A DNA stretch of 64,000 bases from Synanceia verrucosa (Eukaryota > Chordata > Actinopteri > Perciformes > Synanceiidae), in the NCBI GenBank assembly GCA_029721515.1, contig CM056559.1:21276565-21340564 (forward strand), written 5' to 3'. The position numbers and the translations under genes were made by a program. Numbering within the stretch: the stretch's first letter is position 1; each line of letters opens with the position of its first letter. The notes under the pieces are model-generated. The model did not search any database and was not told where the DNA came from. It worked only from the letters and a program-made list of their open reading frames with translations. Below are positions 50,101 to 59,600 of this stretch, in pieces.

Positions 50101-53100
50101 GATGCTTGTACTTTTGCACTGTGTGCCATCTAGTGGATATTTATCTGTTGTGGACTGCTGTAGAAACAGCAGTGCAACATGATGAACTCCATGGAAAAGA
50201 CCTGCTCTCTTTGTAGGTAAACAGGGTTCAATGTAAGCTAATGAATTATTCTATATTCTGTATTTGGTTGTGTTCTCTGTATTTGCAGTGCACTGTATAA
50301 ATATGTTTTCATGTAAAAGTGTACCACAATCTTATGAGCCTTTTCTCCTCCTGTAAACTTCAAAATGTTTTCCTGCACTGTTGTACGTTAAAAGAGAGAG
50401 TCAACAGGAAGAGGACAGTATAACATACTGTTGCCACTGCCGGCAGGGAAGTAAAACATTTTATGATCACTATTGATTTTAAGAGTTAGCTTTAGAGCTT
50501 TGACCATAAATTGGTTATGATCTTTTCATTTTCTGTGCCATGCTGTGGTTAAAAGGTGGCAGGTTTAAGTGATCTTGAACCAGACTTAACTTATCAGGTT
50601 TGCTCGCTGCCCTTCTGTATGACTGAGTGTATGAGGTGTGAAGAACCACACAAATACATCTTAACTTTTTATTGCAGAATTTTGACTTCCCGCTGCCCAA
50701 CCCTCTGCGGGTGTTTGAGATGGTGACGGTGCCCCAGCAGGAGTATCCTCTGGTGTGTATCGGGGCCTCCAGGGGGTCCAGCCCCAACCTGCCCGTCAAC
50801 GTAGAATACATCAACCTCAACTCCAACACTTCCTGGTTCACCAACTCTGGCCTGGGTACATTGATTCTGCATCATTACATCTATTAGAAAGACTTCAGCT
50901 ACAATTTCAAAGATGCATTTGTTTCTGTTTACCTCAGTGTGCTGGAAGACTTTTATTCTGTCATAATTTATCATATTATTATCCCTTGTCTGTCATATTA
51001 TTCAGAGCACCATGAACTGGAGTCCCAGCAAACTTTCTGCATATTAGACTCTTGTTGTTTTTGTTGTAGTTGATGTTGCTGTGTTCTTTATTCTATATTT
51101 TATTCCCACAAGCTTCTATAAAGTGGTCACTAGTCAGAAAACTGTATCAATGTTAATAATGATTAAAAAAAAAAATAATAAATTTGTGAAATGGCTCCAA
51201 GTTGGAAACGAAAAACTGTCACAAGTACACGACAACAACAACGACAGTAATAATAATAATAGTAATAATGATATATGTGTTCTTACAGAGAGACCTTGCC
51301 CAGACGTAGTCCAAGTAAACCAGTTAAACAGTAGCTCACTGCTCGTCCTCATAGACAGTAAGTAACTCCTTTAACATCTGTCTTTGATATTAAAGTACTC
51401 ACAAAATACTGCATATGTTTCAGGTATGTATGTGTCAACACAATTATCTGTATCTGCTATATATCACACAGTATTATGGGATCTGTGGTTGGATTTCTGC
51501 TGCAGCTTCTTGTAACTTTACCTTTATATTTTTTTACTTATATTTATTGGTACTTGAGTACATTTTACTACATTCCTGTTCACATCACATTTTCATTCAG
51601 TCGAAATATCCCTGACATTAATAAGATCTTGATAATGGAAGATACCAAAAACATATGTTGTTCTTTAAAGAGGATGTATTATGCTTTTAGTTTTTCTTTT
51701 GTGTGTAAAAGGTCTGCAAAGTTACAAAGTCCACGCCAAAGCACAGCTGATATGAGGAAAGTATAATATCAAAGCATAGTAGTAGAAGTAAACATAGTAG
51801 TAGAAACTTCAAATGCAAGTACACATAATGAAAATAAGCATAATAGATCCTCTTTAACAGGTGATATGGAGAAACAGGTAACAAGGTGTTTTCTTCAACA
51901 GGCAGACAGGGTTTTTCAGTTCATAGTCCGACACCTTTCAGCTCTGTTCATGATGGTGATGATATGATAGACCATAGACTGCATATAAATAGATCCCAAC
52001 ACTATGATCCCAACCATAGACTGTACATAAATAGATCCCAATACCATGGTCCATCCATAGACATTATATAAATAGATACCAACACTATGGTCCCAACCAT
52101 AGACTGTGCATAAATAGATCCCAATACCATGGTCCATCCATAGACATTATATAAATAGATACCAACACTATGGTCCCAACCATAGACTGTGCATAAATAG
52201 ATCCCAATACTATGGTCCATCCATAGACAGTATATAAATAGATACCAACACTATGGTCCATTCATAGATATTATATAAATAGATCCTAACACAATGATCC
52301 CAACCATAGACTGTGCATAAATAGATCCCAATACTATGGTCCATTCATAGATATTATATAAATAGATCCTAACACAATGATCCCAACCACAGACTGTGCA
52401 TAAATAGATCCCAATACCATGGTCCATCCATAGACATTATATAAATAGATCCTAACACTATGGTCCATCCATAGATATTATATAAATAGATCCTAACACT
52501 ATGGTCCCAACCATAGACTGTGCATAAATAGATCCCAATACTATGGTCCATCCATAGACAGTATATAAATAGATACCAACACTATGGTCCATTCATAGAT
52601 ATTATATAAATAGATCCTAACACAATGATCCCAACCATAGACTGTGCATAAATAGATCCCAATACTATGGTCCATTCATAGATATTATATAAATAGATCC
52701 TAACACAATGATCCCAACCACAGACTGTGCATAAATAGATCCCAATACTATGGTCCATCCATAGACAGTATATAAATAGATACCAACACTATGGTCCATC
52801 CATAGATATTATATAAATAGATCCTAACACAATGATCCCAACCATAGACTGTGCATAAATAGATCCCAATACTATGGTCCATCCATAGACAGTATATAAA
52901 TAGATACCAACACTATGGTCCATCCATAGATATTATATAAATAGATCCTAACACTATGGTCCCAACCATAGACAGTGTATAAATGGATACCAACACTATG
53001 GTCCATTCATAGATATTATATAAATAGATCCTAACACTATGAGCCAAACCATAGACTGTATATAATAGATCCTAACACTATGGTCCCAACCATAGACAGT

Positions 53101-54320
53101 ATATAAATAGATACCGACACTATGGTCCCATCACAGACAGTATATAAATAGATCCTAACGCTATGATTCCCAACCATAGACTGTGTATAAACAGAGCCTC
53201 TCTCCTCACAGGGTCAGTTCATATAGTTGGCCTGGAGGGGGAGCTGAAGAGCAACAGACCTCCAACACATGAGACCACCTTCTGTCATGATGTTGAGTCT
53301 ATAGGTGAGTACTTCTACTATGGAGTACATTTACTCCACAGTACATTTATTCAACAGTACATTTACTTCAAAATACACTTACAACTATACAGTATATTTA
53401 CTCAAGCATTGTACTTTAGTATAAATTTGAGGTAATTTACCTAAGCGTTTCTATTTCATGATACTTTCTACCTCTACTCCTCTCCATCTGTCTGACAGCT
53501 GCTGTCCAGATGTTTGTGTTGAACTGAAGGATAAAGTGTTCCTTTGTGTCCAATCAATACATTTACTTTAAGCTCTTTAAGTAAATTTTACTGATAACAA
53601 AGTTCTGTGTGTCGGATATTTATTTATAGGGGAGTAGTTTCACAGTGTGGTATCAGTATGAAGGATCTGAGGTTAATATTTTTGATTATTAAAGCTCAGT
53701 TTTGTTTCTGTTTCTGTCTGTCTCTGTCTGTCCAGTGTACTTTGAGGACACGCTGCTGGCAGTGTGGCGTCATGGCTGGCAGAGGAGAGGACAGGGCTTC
53801 ACTGAAGTGTTGGAGGAAACCACCGACCATAGAAAGATCTACAGACTGGTGCAGTCAGACAGGTACAGCAGGACTGTTGTGTTTTCACTGCACAACATGT
53901 GTTTTAAACTGTCGTCCACATTTTTTTTTAGTGTAGGCCTCTACCAAACAGTCACGTCATGCTTTTAGTGTTTTAATGTACCAACATATGTAAATGTTTA
54001 TTTAGATCTGCATTAGTTTTAGCAAAGCTGCAGCTATCCTTCCTAGGGTCTACTCAATTTCACATGACTATACAAAACAACCATGTCATAATAACAAAAT
54101 ACAGACAACATACAGGTACATACCACACACACACTCACTGTCTTTTTCAATAAGATATACAGTCAAACATTGAGGTTTATCTGCTGCATCTGTGCTTTGA
54201 CCTTTCTGACCTTCTCACTGCAGGATGGTTGTCTTGGAGACGCGTCAGACTGACGACCAGATGGGACTGTCCAACCTGTACGTCCTGGAAATCGCTGAGA
54301 ACTACGTCATGCTGTCCTGA
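20352..54320 (+). CDS. map4k1: MAP4K1 / HPK1 serine-threonine kinase, 853 aa, 32 coding exons
   Basis: GCK-I family kinase that in mammals restrains T- and B-cell receptor signalling and feeds the JNK cascade. Exons: 20352-20459, 34909-34966, 35283-35373, 35471-35535, 36722-36777, 36922-36969, 38242-38284, 38643-38715, 38945-39076, 39402-39464, 39613-39694, 40008-40124, 40323-40404, 41238-41290, 42228-42274, 42351-42395, 43040-43060, 43164-43209, 44181-44334, 45166-45266, 45946-45978, 47147-47225, 47319-47395, 48063-48123, 48593-48695, 48794-48852, 49478-49578, 50678-50855, 51289-51357, 53212-53304, 53736-53862, 54224-54320; all in phase. Kinase domain about 20-277: Gly loop 27-34, Lys49, Glu65, HRD Asp140, DFG Asp158, APE 183-185, activation-loop Thr168/Ser174. 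DDYDDVDIP at 381-389 and PPPLPPKPK at 404-412 match the mammalian adaptor- and SH3-binding linker. CNH domain about 510-845. MAP4K2 was considered, but ELAELQPP-FDVHPLR and YDDVDIP indicate MAP4K1. Confidence 0.96.
20700..21070. repeat. Teleost tactcaagta-type dispersed repeat
   Basis: Contains the phrases gtagaaatactcctttacaa, aaagtcctgaatt and aatactcaagtaaaatgcct, which recur in many places in this window (see also 40610, 42520, 43455, 49685, 55190 and 56780). No open frame. Class unknown to me; it behaves as a high-copy non-autonomous element. Confidence 0.65.
21921..21959. repeat. Perfect hairpin, 18-bp arms, 3-nt loop
   Basis: tgttcccatacagaggct (21921-21938) and its exact reverse complement (21942-21959) flank the triplet atc. 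It lies in map4k1 intron 1. The very short loop and perfect arms suggest a recent inversion-duplication or a snap-back artefact. Confidence 0.9.
22460..23150. repeat. Teleost dispersed repeats in map4k1 intron 1
   Basis: attttatgcaactttaccac ... tctactacatctcaggg begins a copy of the common family. It is split by a tatccatccatccgttatct stretch with ggtcgcgggggagctggatg (the reverse orientation of the LINE-like tail at 29950-30185). The family resumes at gtggagtatttcacagtgtg and ends ccttccaccactg. Confidence 0.55.
23886..25370 (-). mobile_element. Degenerate hAT transposon (GTF2IRD2/ZBED-like transposase)
   Basis: The left end ccaggggtgggcaattattt at about 23887 matches the CAGGGGTGGGCAA terminus of hAT-Charlie-type elements. 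On the minus strand an open frame of 154 codons (25366-24902) includes FDCFSLALDYSSDVCDTTQF and FVRGITEENTKE, followed by a LFTEMSACLEKVGLKWDKL-like stretch. These match the catalytic region of GTF2IRD2/ZBED-type hAT transposases (FSLALDESTDV, LLIFVRG). Further along come VNHVVDVAS, ENFMCKSLES and, after a gap, LSDVQLELIDLQSDALLAER and MRRLPSPLW, corresponding to the hAT dimerisation region. Stops and deletions separate the blocks, so the element is dead. The right terminus was not located; it may extend beyond 25370. Confidence 0.8.
28062..28180 (+). mobile_element. hAT-Charlie-like terminus
   Basis: cagtggttctcaacctttta followed by caccaagtaccacc is the typical terminal sequence of hAT-Charlie-like elements. 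Only the first roughly 100 bp are recognisable, and the other end was not found. Confidence 0.55.
28250..28290. repeat. (ATCT)n/(ATCC)n tetranucleotide repeat
   Basis: tctatctatctatctatcca grading into tccatccattcatccatcca. Simple repeat in map4k1 intron 1. Confidence 0.9.
28632..28718. repeat. Compound (TG)n(AT)n microsatellite
   Basis: About 29 bp of TG followed by about 58 bp of AT dinucleotides without interruption. It is responsible for several spurious open frames of repeated YI/TH residues. Confidence 0.98.
29950..30185 (+). mobile_element. LINE-like 3' tail common in fish genomes
   Basis: Contains ggcttcctcccaccatccaa aaacatgc, then ggttaattgg, gtgtgaatgtgagtgtgagtgg, tgtcctgtgatgaactgg and gggataggctccagcccc cccgcgaccct, ending in a gataatggatgga run. 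This phrase order is familiar from the 3' end of a very abundant fish retroelement (probably L2/CR1-like). The fragment is non-coding; orientation is set by the terminal short repeat. Confidence 0.6.
30679..30726. repeat. Nested palindromes
   Basis: acacagcagtgtacca (30689-30704) is reverse-complemented perfectly at 30710-30725 with a 5-nt loop. The first arm is also part of a second inverted repeat (agtctggtaca ... tgtaccagact, about 30679-30709), so the two stem-loops are mutually exclusive. In map4k1 intron 1, no known element. Confidence 0.85.
31637..32720 (-). mobile_element. Degenerate Tc1-like transposon with long IR/DR-type inverted repeats
   Basis: The minus strand encodes broken transposase pieces: GLPGCRPRKTPLLQKGYLQARLKYAKD, VLWSDEPKVALFG, then in another frame PKNSIPTVKHNDGSIMLWGYFSASG, matching the GRRPRRKPLL, VLWSDESK and SIMLWGCFSASG motifs of Tc1-like enzymes. 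Terminal repeats of about 200 bp surround it. The left one starts gagggcaaaattattagcac at 31637 and has an inner repeat ggtcagaattatttgcccac near 31815. The right side has the inner repeat ctaataattttgacctggta near 32535 and an outer one, gtgcctaataataat, near 32696. Internal stretches (tttttaacacagcttt; ggatgcttatat/gggtgcttatat) are also inverted between the two sides. Frameshifts make it inactive. Confidence 0.85.
32797..33025 (+). repeat. Dispersed repeat family R1, copy 1
   Basis: Runs from attccagttatttcctgtca through tggttgtttgttattctgga, gaattccagtgttctggctc and agtgaactcagtgagaaaga to gaaatgatgctgga. Other copies occur at 34305, 48326, 62031 and 62820. No coding capacity. Named R1 here only for cross-reference. 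Confidence 0.85.
33339..33366. repeat. (TG)n microsatellite
   Basis: Pure TG run of about 28 bp in map4k1 intron 1. Confidence 0.95.
34305..34560 (-). repeat. Dispersed repeat family R1, copy 2 (inverted)
   Basis: Reverse orientation relative to copy 1: gtccagcatcatttcattca, ctttaactggactctttctg, gagttcactactcttcacaa, gaggaatttaaactgg. It continues to attaaagagcttgcacatac and ggattaaccattac, a part shared with the copy at 62031 but not with copy 1. Confidence 0.8.
35398..35443. repeat. (TTA)n(TTG)n microsatellite
   Basis: Trinucleotide run in map4k1 intron 3, between exons ending at 35373 and starting at 35471; the whole intron is only 97 bp. Confidence 0.97.
35550..35860 (+). repeat. Teleost dispersed repeat in map4k1 intron 4
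   Basis: tccattttatgctgccctcc, ctactccacatctcagaggt, aaatattgcac, acaacttaagttactttgca, gattcagatta and caccagctgcaacagtgatt follow the order of the high-copy tactcaag family, in reverse to the copies that begin agtggtggaagaagtactca. Confidence 0.65.
37311..37991. mobile_element. PIF/Harbinger-like MITE in map4k1 intron 6
   Basis: The left end tgggtggtattccaggtagg aggtttaac and the right end (reverse complement: tgggtgttccagaaagcagg tttagtg) form terminal inverted repeats of roughly 25-40 bp. Both sides carry repeated aactctgagt phrases. About 680 bp, no transposase. The family is assigned by resemblance of its ends; target-site duplication not confirmed. Confidence 0.65.
39519..39550. repeat. 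(CA)16 microsatellite
   Basis: Pure CA run of 32 bp in map4k1 intron 10. Confidence 0.97.
40610..40960. repeat. Teleost dispersed repeat in map4k1 intron 13
   Basis: Starts agtggtggaagaagtactca gatcttttacttt, the recognisable end of the high-copy family, and decays over about 350 bp. Confidence 0.7.
41112..41151. repeat. (AAT)n microsatellite
   Basis: Trinucleotide run of about 40 bp in map4k1 intron 13. Confidence 0.95.
42520..42965. repeat. Teleost dispersed repeat in map4k1 intron 16
   Basis: agtggtggaagaagtactca gag begins the copy. It is followed by gctacatttactgaagtaaa and by tttatttcagtactacattt, and ends near aattccaccactgaaaa at 42963. Confidence 0.7.
43455..43760. repeat. Teleost dispersed repeat in map4k1 intron 18
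   Basis: tggtagaagaagttttcaga, ttcagtaaaagtacaaatac and gaaagtgctgcattcaaagc belong to the same high-copy family. Confidence 0.7.
44697..44906. mobile_element. Short DNA-transposon relic with terminal inverted repeats
   Basis: The left end acactgaacaggcataaaac tatgaccac and the right end (reverse complement: acactgatcagcataacacc atgaccac) match with a few substitutions over about 29 bp. The 210-bp element lies in map4k1 intron 19 and has no coding capacity. The end sequence is familiar from fish mariner-like elements; class not certain. Confidence 0.75.
48326..48539 (+). repeat. Dispersed repeat family R1, copy 3
   Basis: ttcagttatttcctgtcatt, tggttgtttgttattcttga, gtccagtgttctggctcaaa, agtgaactcagtgagaaaga, gaaatgatgctgga. 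Same orientation as copy 1. It lies in map4k1 intron 24, ending about 50 bp before exon 25. Confidence 0.85.
48974..49116. repeat. Foldback element with 39-bp arms
   Basis: 48974-49012 (atgatctgatatcaccaagt...cctggacaa) is reverse-complemented at 49078-49116 with one mismatch. The 65-bp spacer is partly poly-A. It lies in map4k1 intron 26. No transposase and no obvious target-site duplication; probably a MITE-like or foldback element. Confidence 0.9.
49475..49478 (+). promoter_or_regulatory. map4k1: NAGNAG tandem splice acceptor at map4k1 exon 27
   Basis: The acceptor reads tgCAGCAG|GTAACC. Use of the first AG adds three nucleotides (one extra Ala codon) and keeps the frame; use of the second gives the shorter form used in the model. 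Such sites often produce both isoforms. Confidence 0.6.
49685..50135. repeat. Teleost dispersed repeat in map4k1 intron 27
   Basis: ggtatgtaagtaagtccatt, cttccattttgtgcatattt, ccacttaactacatctccga, agtaaatatttattc and later gtgcataacaatattaaagt match the high-copy family in its second orientation. Confidence 0.6.
51965..53190. repeat. map4k1: Minisatellite array in map4k1 intron 29
   Basis: About thirty tandem, alternating 41-43-bp monomers. Type A reads cccaaccatagactgtgcat then aaatagatcccaatactatg; type B reads ccatccatagacagtatata then aatagataccaacactatgg. The alternation gives a higher-order period of roughly 84 or 125 bp. Each junction contains the inverted repeat ctatggt...accatag, and most monomers contain tatataaataga. 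The last degenerate monomer ends about 20 bp before the acceptor of exon 30 (53212). Confidence 0.95.
53300..53690. repeat. Teleost dispersed repeat in map4k1 intron 30
   Basis: acttctactatggagtacat ttactccacagtacatttat and ctacctctactcc, then cacagtgtggtatcagtatg aaggatctgagg, belong to the high-copy family (second orientation). Confidence 0.6.
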
Positions 54321-54641
54321 CTCTCTTTTCTGCTGTTGCGTGCCGCATCATGATAAACTCCCTCTAGTATTTGAACACCTCCACACGAAACTTTCACCTG
54401 TTGTCATTAACTCTGACGGACGCAATATTTTAATATTCTAATGGGAGTGGAAGAGTAAGCAACCTGCAGAAACCCTAAATAAACAGCGAAGAAAAGTCCT
54501 CCTCAAACACTAAAAGAGGAGTTTCCACTGAAATAGATGATGGCTTCCAGCAGATGCCACATATGAGCTTCAAGGACTGGATGGACTCATGCTGTGTAGC
54601 CTGTAACCTGAGGTACACACTTTTTACTGCCGTTGTGTTGT

Positions 54642-54647
54642 AATAAA
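54642..54647 (+). terminator. map4k1: map4k1 polyadenylation signal
   Basis: AATAAA about 320 bp after the stop codon at 54318-54320. A second AATAAA at 54478-54483 could be an earlier alternative. The sequence after it becomes repeat-like. Confidence 0.65.
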
Positions 54648-54664
54648 GTTAATTAACACAAGAT

Positions 54665-55780
54665 GAGGTGAACGGATTGTATTCACATTACCCCGTTGTA
54701 TTTTGTGTGTTTCAAATGCACTAGTTAGTGGCTGGTGACATCAGAGGGTGAATAATCTACTTTTACTGATGTTTTTTTTCTTCAATAACAACTATTTTAA
54801 CAGAAATAAAAATTCAGGCACCAAAATGTGTTATTTACATGTGAAATAGTTTTGTCTGAAAAGAAGAAAAATTAACTGATTCAAATGCCTATTTAATCAA
54901 CGACAATACGTTGGCAACAGCTCAACAGCGCTCTAAATACTGAGCTCTTGTGTTTTTCTTTGGACCCTCTGCACTCTGACTGACTGGTCACTTTAATATT
55001 CATTAATATTCATTTCACTCTGATATTCCAGCAGTTCTAACTCTGGACTAACCTTCTGTTTCTACTGTCAAGTCTCATTTCACAGTGAAAATGTTTTTAT
55101 ACAACAATCCATTTCAAAGTAGTAGCTGTGGCGCTGCCTGTGTGTGTCTATAAAGAAAGAAGAAGAAATTAATCCAATTCAGCCTCCTGAGGGCAAATGT
55201 GGTATACTCATGTACTGTACTTACATACTAGCTACTCTGTGCCTCGACTCTGACACATTCTCAATAATATTAATGCATATTAATATTGTAGCTTTTGTTA
55301 AAATTTACTTTGCAGATTTAGATTAATAATAGAAAAATATACATTAATTAATAAATGATGGGTTATGGCTATAGATTAAACAATATTATATTAAAACTGT
55401 ACAGTAGCTTTTATTTTAATTTATCTGACAGCTTCAGTTATTTTTCAGAGATTGATTATACAAAATATAAATCAATAAATTATGACGTACTGCTACAGAT
55501 TAAACCATATAATACAGTACATGTATTGCTACAGATTAAAATACTTGGTGGTATATAAATTGATATAAAGTGATGCAACCTGAATGCATCTCTAACTATA
55601 ATACATTGATATATGTACTGAAATGGGCCATCCTCCATCATGAGTGCTTTTGGTACTTTAATGCTAATACTTGTGCTTTTACTTAAATAAAAGTCCTTCT
55701 ACCACTGTATTAATGCATTAGTGGACCACAGTGTTGTTTTTATTTTTGCCCCACATCTTTAAGCTTTAAGCTGGCCCTGC
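54665..55780. other. Spacer between map4k1 and dmwd
   Basis: AT-rich and mainly repeats: from about 55190 to 55710 a copy of the high-copy teleost family (ttactttgcagatttagatt ... tacttaaataaaagtccttctaccactg). No exon was found on either strand. Confidence 0.55.
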
Positions 55781-56640
55781 AGCCTGCTGATGGATGGAGC
55801 CTGCAGCCCGGGGCCGGATGCCCTCTCTTTACCCCCTGACACATAGGGGGGTGTGCAGTACCAGGCCGGGCCACAGCATCAGCAAGTCGACGCATCATCA
55901 CGTCTTTACGCTGGATGAAGGGAGGCAGAGCCCCGGTGGAGGAGGATGCTCACACCGGCTCAGAAGGGCTTTCTCTCGGGGTTGATCCACCAGGCAGCAG
56001 CGGTGTGGTCGCCGGTGCTGGTATAAGATGCACCGGAGCGGACCGGATGTGCTGGTCGGCCTAGCTGATCTCGGCTGCTCGGCTTCGCCTCTCCCATTTC
56101 TGTCCTAGTCCTTTTTTATTATTATTATTTCCAGGTCAAAATCTTTGTTTCCTGTGCGGCTTGTTTGTACTAAAATGGCCGGAGATGGCGGCGCTCTGAA
56201 GGATATCAATGAGATTAAATCGCAGTTCCGGACCAGGGAGGGTTTCTACAAGCTGCTCACCCTCTCCGACTCGCAGCAGCGGGGCGGGTTGCCGCGGGGT
56301 CCGTCCGCCGCAGCCACGCTAGGCCCCGGGGTTGGACCCGGTGCGATACCCGGCGGAGGGGTCGGGCTGCTACAGGGGCCCGGGGCTGCCGCCGCTGCTG
56401 CCGCCGCTGCTGCCGCCGCCTCCTCTTCTTCCAATGCCGCAGCCAACTCCTCTCCAGCGGGCTTCCTGCCGCCGGTCCGGGTCTCCATGGTGAAGCTGCA
56501 GCCCGAAGACCCGAGTGAGGAGTCGGAGCGGGTGTGCTTCAACATCGGCCGGGAGCTTTATTTTTACACCTACACCAACATCAAGAAGGTGAGCCTGCTC
56601 TCCTGGATGGTCTTGGTTAGCTTAGCATGCTAGCCTACTC
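55780..56640 (+). promoter_or_regulatory. dmwd: CpG-rich promoter and first-exon region of dmwd
   Basis: GC and CpG content rise sharply here compared with the AT-rich spacer (ccggggccggatgcc, gtggtcgccggtgctgg, and the whole of the first coding exon). No TATA box. It is the typical CpG-island start of a broadly expressed vertebrate gene. The transcription start is not determined; the 5' UTR probably lies in 55900-56174. Confidence 0.6.
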
Positions 56641-59600
56641 AGCTAATGCTGCTAACCTCTGTTTCACCACCCTCTGGCTGCACAGAGGAGGCCAGCATGC
56701 ACATATCATCATCATCATCATCATTGTTATAAATCTGTTTTTGTTATGCAATGCGACAGTGGATACATTATACAGAGGCTAAAGGTGGCGCATATCTGAG
56801 TACTTTTACTACATGTGCTACTGAAGCACATCTTCAAGCCACTTATATTTTATCAGAATATGACAGCTTTATTTACAGATTATTCAGAAGTATTTTAAGT
56901 ACATGTGGCTGATATTAGGCTGCTGACTTGCAGTATTTTCACTTATATGTATGTCCATGACTCACTGTCTCGTATGAAAGGATTATTCATCATTCAGTAG
57001 CTCCACCTGTAAAAGAACATTTTAATTGTAGTGGAGTATTTCCTGTGTGTATTAGTATTGGCCTTCAAATCATGCAGTATCTGTGTGGAGTAAATGTACT
57101 CATCGTGTCTCAGAGGGACAGGTGTCAGATGAACCAGTTATTACACTCTGTTGGATTAGAAACAAGGTTATTGCCAAGTAAGTTTGTGCATACAAGAAAT
57201 TTAACTTGGTATGTTGGTGCATGACATACAAACATAAACACATATGAACTTAGTGCAGGTATAAGATAAGAACAAAGATAATAAAGTGACAACTAAGAAT
57301 AAAGGATGTAAAATACAGTACAATGCAATATGGTTGTTATCCAGATGATTGGAGACAAAAAGGAGGTGCAACAATTAATTGATTAGTTGTCAACTATTCA
57401 ATTAATCCCTAGCTTTTTTCAATCTGACACTGACACTGTAGCGTATTTATATCAAAAGTCTGTATTTAGTGTGGAAAATCAATATTATTGCCAGTTCTTT
57501 TAACTCTTTTAGATTTACATCTGACACTTTTCACTTCCCTCAGGGAAGAAGTCGTGTCTGCCATTGTCCTCCAGTTTCATCTCACCCACAGCCCCATTTT
57601 TAGCATTTAAAGCTGCAACCATTATTGATCAGCTGTCAACTATTCAATTAATCACCAGCTATTTTCATTTTGAGTCATTTTAATGGATTCCTGATTCTTG
57701 ACAGTAGATTGAATATCTTTGAGCTGTGCACACAACGAGACATTTGAGGATGTCCTCTAGGATTTGATCAACATTTATTACCATTTTCTGACATGTTATA
57801 GACCAAACAACTAATTGATTAACCAAGAAAGTAATCAAATGGAAATAATTGTAAGCTGGGATTGGTTGCGGTACGCTGCACCACTTGCTTCTTAATGCCA
57901 AATGCTAATTTAACCTATTTTAGGAGGAACTCGATGAGCCTCTCCTCCCCTAACATGACTTGGATTAATGAGGAAGAAATATATTTTTTCCATGTCATGG
58001 CTCCTTTTTCTCTGCACACCATTTACACAGATTTTATGCATACAAAGATATCATCATATCAAATGCAGCACATGGTCAGTAGTAAAGAGCTTTCAAATAA
58101 TAATAACTTCTTTTAATTACACTGGTATGGGTTCGGTGCAAGTTCAGCTATCAGAATCAGACTTGAGGAGGAATAAGTGGTGTCAAAACATCTCTAATAT
58201 TCAGTTTACATCACAGAGGTACAAGTAGAAACAGAAGATATTCATATTTAAGAAGCTGGAATCAGAATTTTGAAATTACTCAAACCAATTAATAAATCAC
58301 CATCAATTAATTGTCACAGGGCTAGACTAATTACACCAATCAATCACTTTTGATGTTCACATCGGTACTTTAACTATTGTTTTTAAGGCAGACATCTTCA
58401 TCTTCATCATCTCAGTCTGGAGATACTTCTTCTGCTTTCTGGTCTGTTGTGGTGGAAAGAAAGTGAAATGTGCCCGGAAATGTAAGAAACGTCATTAACA
58501 GACGTTTCTAACTGTGACAGATGGTTTTAGTGTGGATTCCTGCTTTCAGATGAATCGTGGGGACAAACTAAACCCATTTTAAAGCTGATGCTTTGCATCG
58601 TTCTGTGTCACCTGCAGGCTGTAGACCTGAGCAAGCCCATAGACAAGAGGATCTACAAGGGGACTCAGCCTACGTGTCACGACTTCAACCAGTACTCGGC
58701 CACGGCGGAGAGCGTCGCTCTCATCGTGGGCTTCTCAGCCGGGCAGGTCCAGTATCTAGACCCCATCAAGAAGGAAACCAGCAAACTCTTCAATGAGGAG
58801 GTATTGTATTCTGTGTGTTGTCGTGATTAAAGCCTGCCACACTATAACACAGAAGAAATTTGTCATTGATGTCTTTGGTCTAGTTTGGATGCTGTGATGT
58901 AGCCAAGATTCCCTCCCTTTTAACATCCTTTCACATTCTTGTACTGCATCTCCTGAACTGCCACTTTCTTTTGAATGGGATTCCCAATTAAATTTCGGAG
59001 TTTGTGGGTGTATGCATCAGACTGTTTGGGTGTCTGCTGAGTCTCTTCACCTCAGTGGGATTTGCTTCTCTAAGTGTTCTAAGTGAGTGGAGTGAGTACA
59101 AATGATGCATGAAATGAATATAGTTATTGTATGGATATTGTTATATAAAGGTGGGTATGACAGTGTGTATGTACAGTATATACAATAATATGGTTTATAG
59201 ATGTTAGTTTAGGCTGTTATTATCGCATTCCTGACAGTGTTCATTAGAGTGACAGCATTTAGTGATTTCTTTTTAAGATGACACGTTTCGCTAGCTCAAC
59301 ATACTGTCCTCAAATAAAAGTCATAATAAAGTCTTAAGTATTTCTGATATCTTCATTTTTGTTTCTCTTCCATTCCTTCTTGTCCATTTTACTTTTACTA
59401 ATCTCTCCTCCTTCACTTTCCCCCCTCCTGTTTTTCAGAGGTTGATAGACAAATCCAAGGTGACGTGTCTAAAATGGCTCCCTAAGTCAGAGAACCTCTT
59501 CCTGGCCTCCCATGCCAGTGGCCACCTCTATCTCTACAACGTGGACCACCCATGTGGCACCACGGCCCCACAGTACTCTCTGCTCCGGCAGGGAGAAGGC

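Noticed and set aside
51916..52551. Minus-strand frames with repeated YGWDHSVGIYL-like peptides
   Set aside because: Translation of the intron 29 minisatellite; not protein-coding.
20352..54320. MAP4K2 (GCK) as the identity of the kinase gene
   Set aside because: The kinase-domain phrase ending in FDVHPLRVLFLM, the DDYDDVDIP linker and the short proline-rich linker match MAP4K1; MAP4K2 lacks the YDDVDIP motif and has FHLHPMRALMLM. A few CNH phrases resemble MAP4K2 but are shared by the family.
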